NCBI GenBank assembly: GCA_964628835.1
Contig: CAZVME010000033.1
Location: 1 to 35,960, forward strand
Reading direction: 5' to 3'
Length of the DNA stretch: 35,960 nucleotides
From: JAAGZL01 sp964628835
GTDB lineage: Bacteria; Pseudomonadota; Gammaproteobacteria; Chromatiales; Chromatiaceae
Part shown: positions 31,959-35,960 of the stretch, one piece after another
Numbering within the stretch: position 1 is the stretch's first letter
How the letters are laid out: each line of letters begins with the position of its first letter
Made by a program: the position numbers and the translations under genes
Notes under the pieces: model-generated
The model's database searches: none
Seen by the model: only the letters and a program-made list of their open reading frames with translations
Told to the model about the DNA's origin: nothing

Positions 31959-33308
31959 CTAGTTGGTAATGACCTTGTTGCGTCCGCTGGTCTTGGCATG
32001 ATACAGATTGTTATCGGCCCGCAGGAACAGCTCTTCTTCAACATTCTCCAGGTTGAGATCATTATCAAAAAAGGCGCCGCCGACACTGATGGTAATGTCT
32101 ATCAGGCCAGCACTGGAGAACAGTGGCGCCTCTGTAAATCCAATTCGCACACGTTCTGCGGTGGCCTCAAGCTCAGCCGGGCTAGCAACAAAAACCAGGG
32201 CGGAGAACTCTTCACCACCCCAGCGATATACGTTGTCCGCCACCCGCAGTATCTCAACAACGCGACCGGCTGTGCTACGCAGGATTTCATCGCCCACCAG
32301 GTGTCCATATCTGTCATTGATGGATTTAAAATGGTCAATATCGATAAACAGCAGGCCGAGCCCACTGCCACTGCGTCTTGCCAGGGCGACCCGTTTGGTG
32401 ATTTCGATTTCAAACAGGCGCCGATTGCCGAGGTGGGTGAGATTGTCTTCGGTAATCAGGTGATGCAGTTCGTGGTCAATAATGTGGCTGAGGACGGCGG
32501 TGATCTCGTCTGAAGCGGCCTCCATATCCATGAGATAGTCAACGATATTGAACGGCGCACCTGCTTTCGCCTCTTCCAGTATTCTTGTACCAAGTTGGTG
32601 TAGACGAATATGTGCAGCATTGAATCCCTCTACCTCTTCCGCTGGCAGCAGCTCTATTCCACCCTGGTTTAGCCAAATCCCAAGGGCGCACTTATCAGGT
32701 GATAGTGGCAGGTCGCCATCATTCAACGGTTCTCCCAGGGCCAGGGAGTAGGCGCGAATCTTCCATGCGTAATGGTCACCGTAGGCGCGCACCATTCCGG
32801 AGCGCTGGATATCCGCCAGTTCGTCAGCCGACCTGCGTATGCGGGCCAAGTCGTGTTCAGCGCTTGCGCGGAAGCGCTGCAGGGTATGGGCCACATGGAA
32901 TGTAATGGCTTGTACTGCCTGGGATAGGTCGACAACCCGGCACAGGGCCCCAGCCAGCGATTTTTCTTCCCAGGCTTGGGCTAGTCCAATAAACAGTTGC
33001 CGTAACTTGCCCTGTGCCGTTAAGACGTGTTCCGCCTCCATGCCATAACGATACCAGTGGATGCTCTGCTCATACTGGGTGGCGCAGAATCTGTCTCCAT
33101 AGTGACCCTGGAGATAGCTTTCAAAGGTGCCGGGAAGTAGTGGTGGTGGTGCATCCTGTGGCCACTCGATCTTGCCGTAGAACCACTCCTCGAAGGAGCC
33201 CTGATACTCCTTCAGGGCCTCCTGAAGCTCACGGCTATGTTCCTTGATAATGGCCGAGTCGTTGGAAGAGAGCCCAACGGTACTGCGTAGCTTGTCACTG
33301 TGGCTCAT
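31959..33308 (-). CDS. Diguanylate cyclase with globin-like and CZB zinc-sensor domains
   Basis: Cytoplasmic c-di-GMP synthase of 449 residues. The C-terminal GGDEF domain (about 285-449) has active-site GGEEF (364-368), metal-binding IDIDHFKSINDRYGH, and an inhibitory RxxD site (RVAD, 355-358) five residues before it. The middle domain matches CZB zinc sensors, as in DgcZ: DHYAWK (H179), KCALGIWL (C207) and AAHIRLH (H233, H237), with spacing close to DgcZ. The first 145 residues are helical and recall globin-coupled sensors: H84 in ATQYEQSIHWYRYGMEAEH lies where the heme-binding His would be. The heme role is unproven. The combination suggests joint gas and zinc sensing. Confidence 0.93.
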   Translation of the reverse strand: MSHSDKLRSTVGLSSNDSAIIKEHSRELQEALKEYQGSFEEWFYGKIEWPQDAPPPLLPGTFESYLQGHYGDRFCATQYEQSIHWYRYGMEAEHVLTAQGKLRQLFIGLAQAWEEKSLAGALCRVVDLSQAVQAITFHVAHTLQRFRASAEHDLARIRRSADELADIQRSGMVRAYGDHYAWKIRAYSLALGEPLNDGDLPLSPDKCALGIWLNQGGIELLPAEEVEGFNAAHIRLHQLGTRILEEAKAGAPFNIVDYLMDMEAASDEITAVLSHIIDHELHHLITEDNLTHLGNRRLFEIEITKRVALARRSGSGLGLLFIDIDHFKSINDRYGHLVGDEILRSTAGRVVEILRVADNVYRWGGEEFSALVFVASPAELEATAERVRIGFTEAPLFSSAGLIDITISVGGAFFDNDLNLENVEEELFLRADNNLYHAKTSGRNKVITN

Positions 33309-33751
33309 CGTGTTTCCCCACTGACCCTCATAGATGATGCAAGCAGGGTGGTTAAGTTGTTTCTTATAGTTTTCGATTATTGTTAATAGCAGACTATAGC
33401 TGCATATTGCGCTTTTATTAACGATAGTTTTGGTTTAACTGCTACTTAAATGGAGTTTGCTTGATCTTGATAAAGAGTTTGTTGATTGTTTTTGTAAAAA
33501 AGAGATGTGTGAATATTGGGTCTGGGATGGATTTTCTATGATTGTTACAAGGCTCGCCAGGGTAAGGCTGCTGGAAGGTATGGAGTTGTGCTACTGATGA
33601 ATTAGGTAACGATTTGTCTACTATAATGTATGTGCGTCCATTTTTTCTGTAACCACCGAAAAACCGGTGCCACTGCAAGTCGACCGAATACGTCTCAAAG
33701 TGATAACCTACCCCTGATAACTTTAAGCCTATAAAAATTTGAGATCTATTG
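33309..33751. other. AT-rich intergenic region
   Basis: No supported gene. The region must hold the promoters of the divergent cyclase and transpeptidase genes. A minus-strand frame of about 106 codons (33442-33762) runs through it and into the transpeptidase start, without signal, ribosome binding site or family features. A short hairpin (CACCG-AAAAAC-CGGTG) lies near 33655. Confidence 0.4.
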
Positions 33752-35734
33752 ATGAAGAACAACTTCTATACGTTTAACAGCTTGTTTTTTCTTATGTTTA
33801 TTGCAAGCGCTTCTCTAGCTGACACCACCAGCACGGGAGCTGTTATTAACGCTGAGATTGCTGTTTCCACAGAGACCGCCCCTCCTGTAGAGACTTCACT
33901 GCCCTCAGAGAGTGCTGTTTCCACTGAGGTAACAGTTCCAGGAGAGACTACGGCCAGCGAAGAGACCGCCGCCAGCGAAGAGATTGCTGCTGCACAGGAG
34001 ACCGTACCGCAACTTGATCCGCAGCTTTATCAACAAGCAGTTAGCCAAATACTTCCTAAAGATAACCGGCAGGTGGGTAAGCTTGAAGAAGGTGAGGCTG
34101 TCTTCACCAAACGTACCATTCTCAAGATGCTCGAGCAGAACGATCAGCCGCCTCTGTGGGATCCGATCTCAATACAGTCGCTATCAGACGCACTGGATGG
34201 TTTGGCTGCGGATGGATTGAATCCCAGCGAATATCGGTTTGAAGAGATTGAGCCATACCTTAACGATCCAACTCACACCACTAAATCCCCTGAGGAGGCG
34301 GCAAGGATCGACGTCCTGCTTTCTGAAGCCTATCTGCGGGCTTTATACAATCTGGAATATGGCAAGGTCGATCCGCAACGTCTGGATGCAGACCATAATT
34401 TCGCCTCATCGCGTGACGGCGCAGACCGTTCAGCGCAACTACTATCCTGGGTTCGGAAGGGGCGCATTGATGAAGCCTTCGACTGGGCCAGACCAAAGAG
34501 TGATAGCTACAAACTACTGAAGGTGGCCCTGGCCCGTTACCAGAAAATTATGGCGGACGGTGGCTGGACCGAGATTCCAAGTGGCAAAGTAATCAAGCTT
34601 GGAAAGAGCGACAGTCGCATTCCATTGGTCAGGAGTCGACTGGCTATAACCGGAGACCTGGCTTCTGCTGATGGCCCAGATACGATTGATGTGGAGTTGG
34701 AACAGGCCATCATAAAATTTCAGAATCGAAACCATCTTAAGACAGATGGTGTGATTGGCCGCAGCACCCTTGCAGTAATGAATGTTACGGTGGAACAGCG
34801 TGTTGACCAAATTCGTGCAAATATTGACCGCCAACGTTGGTATTTCCCCAAGGACCTTGATGAGTATCTGGTGGTGGACGTCGCCGGGTTTCAGATCTAC
34901 TGGATGAAAAACCAGGAGGTCATCTGGCAAGAGCATGTTCAGGTGGGTAAAAGGTTCACTTCGACACCTATATTCAGGGACCAGATTGAACACATCGACT
35001 TCAATCCAACCTGGTCGGTTCCGCCAGGCATTAATAGACGCACCATTCTGCCCAGCCTGAAAATAGACCCATCTTATCTGGATAAAAAAGGCTATCGACT
35101 ATTAGATGATACAGGAAGGGATGTTGATCCCTACTCCATAGATTGGGAGGGGGTGTCGGAAATGCCTTTCACCGTGCGGCAACCGCCGGGTTGGGGCAAC
35201 GCCCTTGGGAAGGTTAAGTTCATGTTTCCCAACAGGCACTCCGTATTTTTGCACGACACCAATCACCGGGAACTATTTGCCAGGCAGGTACGGACCACCA
35301 GTTCCGGTTGCATTCGGCTGCAGAACCCATTTGTTTTTGCTGAACGTCTACTTTCACGGCAGGAGGGGTGGGACCGGGACCGCATTGATCAAATAGTGCG
35401 TTCCAGCAGAACTACCCGTATTGATCTGGAAAAACCTCTGCCCATACTCATCCAGTACAGCACCGTGTCGGTAACAGATGATGAGGTGTTTTTCAGATCG
35501 GATATTTACCGGCGTGATTACAAGTTGCTGGCCGCCCTAGACAGGTCGTTTGAATTACACGTTCCGGATCTACCGAAAAGGACGCAATTGCTTATACAAG
35601 GCAGAGTGAAATCAGCCAGTGCCAGTGCCGCAAAACTGCTTGCTCCTGAGCCTGAGATAATCGGTGAACCATATACTGGTACCTACTACAGGGATGAGCC
35701 AGACAGTGGTGGCAACAGTATGTTTGAGCTTTAA
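33752..35734 (+). CDS. LdtD (YcbB)-like L,D-transpeptidase
   Basis: Periplasmic enzyme forming 3-3 cross-links in peptidoglycan. Length 660 residues. The signal peptide (MKNNFYTFNSLFFLMFIASASLA) is followed by a 60-residue Thr/Glu/Ser/Ala-rich stretch with repeated SEET-like units, then the large helical YcbB N-domain (KRTILKMLEQNDQPPLWDP, SDALDGLAADGLNPSEY). An inserted peptidoglycan-binding domain (LEQAIIKFQNRNHLKTDGVIGRSTLAVMN) lies before the YkuD catalytic domain, with HDTNHRELF and TTSSGCIRLQNP, nucleophile Cys520. The ATG after GAG and an eight-base gap was chosen. The acidic linker is longer than in the enterobacterial enzyme and may extend it from the membrane. Confidence 0.94.
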   Translation: MKNNFYTFNSLFFLMFIASASLADTTSTGAVINAEIAVSTETAPPVETSLPSESAVSTEVTVPGETTASEETAASEEIAAAQETVPQLDPQLYQQAVSQILPKDNRQVGKLEEGEAVFTKRTILKMLEQNDQPPLWDPISIQSLSDALDGLAADGLNPSEYRFEEIEPYLNDPTHTTKSPEEAARIDVLLSEAYLRALYNLEYGKVDPQRLDADHNFASSRDGADRSAQLLSWVRKGRIDEAFDWARPKSDSYKLLKVALARYQKIMADGGWTEIPSGKVIKLGKSDSRIPLVRSRLAITGDLASADGPDTIDVELEQAIIKFQNRNHLKTDGVIGRSTLAVMNVTVEQRVDQIRANIDRQRWYFPKDLDEYLVVDVAGFQIYWMKNQEVIWQEHVQVGKRFTSTPIFRDQIEHIDFNPTWSVPPGINRRTILPSLKIDPSYLDKKGYRLLDDTGRDVDPYSIDWEGVSEMPFTVRQPPGWGNALGKVKFMFPNRHSVFLHDTNHRELFARQVRTTSSGCIRLQNPFVFAERLLSRQEGWDRDRIDQIVRSSRTTRIDLEKPLPILIQYSTVSVTDDEVFFRSDIYRRDYKLLAALDRSFELHVPDLPKRTQLLIQGRVKSASASAAKLLAPEPEIIGEPYTGTYYRDEPDSGGNSMFEL

Positions 35735-35748
35735 TGCTCATGGTATAG

Positions 35749-35764
35749 CTGGCATGGATGCCAG
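35749..35764. other. Hairpin after the L,D-transpeptidase gene
   Basis: CTGGCA and TGCCAG pair around a TGGA loop, 15 bases after the stop codon. No T-run follows, so it is at most a weak terminator. A second small stem (TATTCC...GGAATA) lies at 35821-35836. No gene was seen in the remaining bases to the end. Confidence 0.35.
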
Positions 35765-35960
35765 TTACCAGAATATGCCTCTGGGTTTGTAGTAGCCAAT
35801 ATGGTGTGGTTGTTGTATGGTATTCCTATTGGAATATCATGGTTATTTAGGGGGCAAAGCGAGATGTTGTCCGTATACTCGTTTAAATAATTTCCCAATC
35901 CCTCTCCACTTTTTATGTCCAGTGCACTTGTAGTACTTATGCAATTTGTTAGATGCTGGT

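Noticed and set aside
33442..33762. Minus-strand frame of about 106 codons upstream of the L,D-transpeptidase
   Set aside because: It overlaps the transpeptidase start and promoter, has no ribosome binding site or recognisable domain, and lies in AT-rich spacer.

Overview
The window looks like chromosomal DNA of a gammaproteobacterium. It carries PhoP/PhoQ-like and OmpR/EnvZ-like two-component systems, RsgA, Orn, an LdtD-type L,D-transpeptidase, TonB/ExbB/ExbD, RND pumps and several c-type cytochromes. The mix of small cytochromes, a polyferredoxin and a CcdA/SafE-like protein suggests a respiratory, possibly sulfur-oxidising relative of the Chromatiales or of symbiont lineages. That placement is inference; no marker gene settles it. 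No tRNA, rRNA, CRISPR array, phage or complete insertion sequence was seen.

Layout. 2-922: 3' end of an EnvZ-like sensor kinase. 1006-1458: GNAT acetyltransferase. 1724-6145 (minus): a tightly packed six-gene unit, transcribed as anchored periplasmic protein, polyferredoxin, SafE/CcdA-like protein, ExbB, ExbD, TonB, mostly with 4-base ATGA overlaps. The tonB Pro-Glu/Pro-Lys repeat contains a 100-N assembly gap. 6564-9846 (plus): glycine-zipper protein, small PepSY-like protein, PhoP-like regulator and PhoQ-like kinase, with related inverted repeats on both sides of the kinase gene. 10490-12502: TonB-dependent receptor, then a terminator and a decayed SafE-like pseudogene. 13161-22089: two RND adaptor/permease pairs arranged tail to tail, whose permease genes share one CTAG as both stop codons.

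22165-26978: on the minus strand, a Gly-rich secreted protein, a lipoprotein cytochrome c, a four-helix membrane protein, a cytochrome c'/c556-like protein, a TPR protein and a decayed second copy of the membrane-protein gene. An OmpR/EnvZ-like system diverges from them. A 50-bp promoter module (35 of 50 bases identical, no gaps) lies at exactly the same distance from the start codons of the Gly-rich and TPR genes. It carries heptamers at 10-11-bp helical spacing and probably binds the divergent OmpR-like regulator. This is the most striking undescribed regulatory signal in the window.

28405-35734: housekeeping and signalling genes: rsgA, an unusual Met-less cytochrome c overlapping an M48 (Ste24-like) protease gene, orn, a globin-like/CZB/GGDEF diguanylate cyclase, and an LdtD-like L,D-transpeptidase.

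Working model, as inference: the TonB/ExbBD unit energises uptake through an outer-membrane receptor such as the one at 10490, and the polyferredoxin and CcdA-like proteins add an electron or thiol transfer step at the inner membrane, perhaps for a metal. The SafE-like remnant beside the receptor hints that receptor and redox module were once encoded together.
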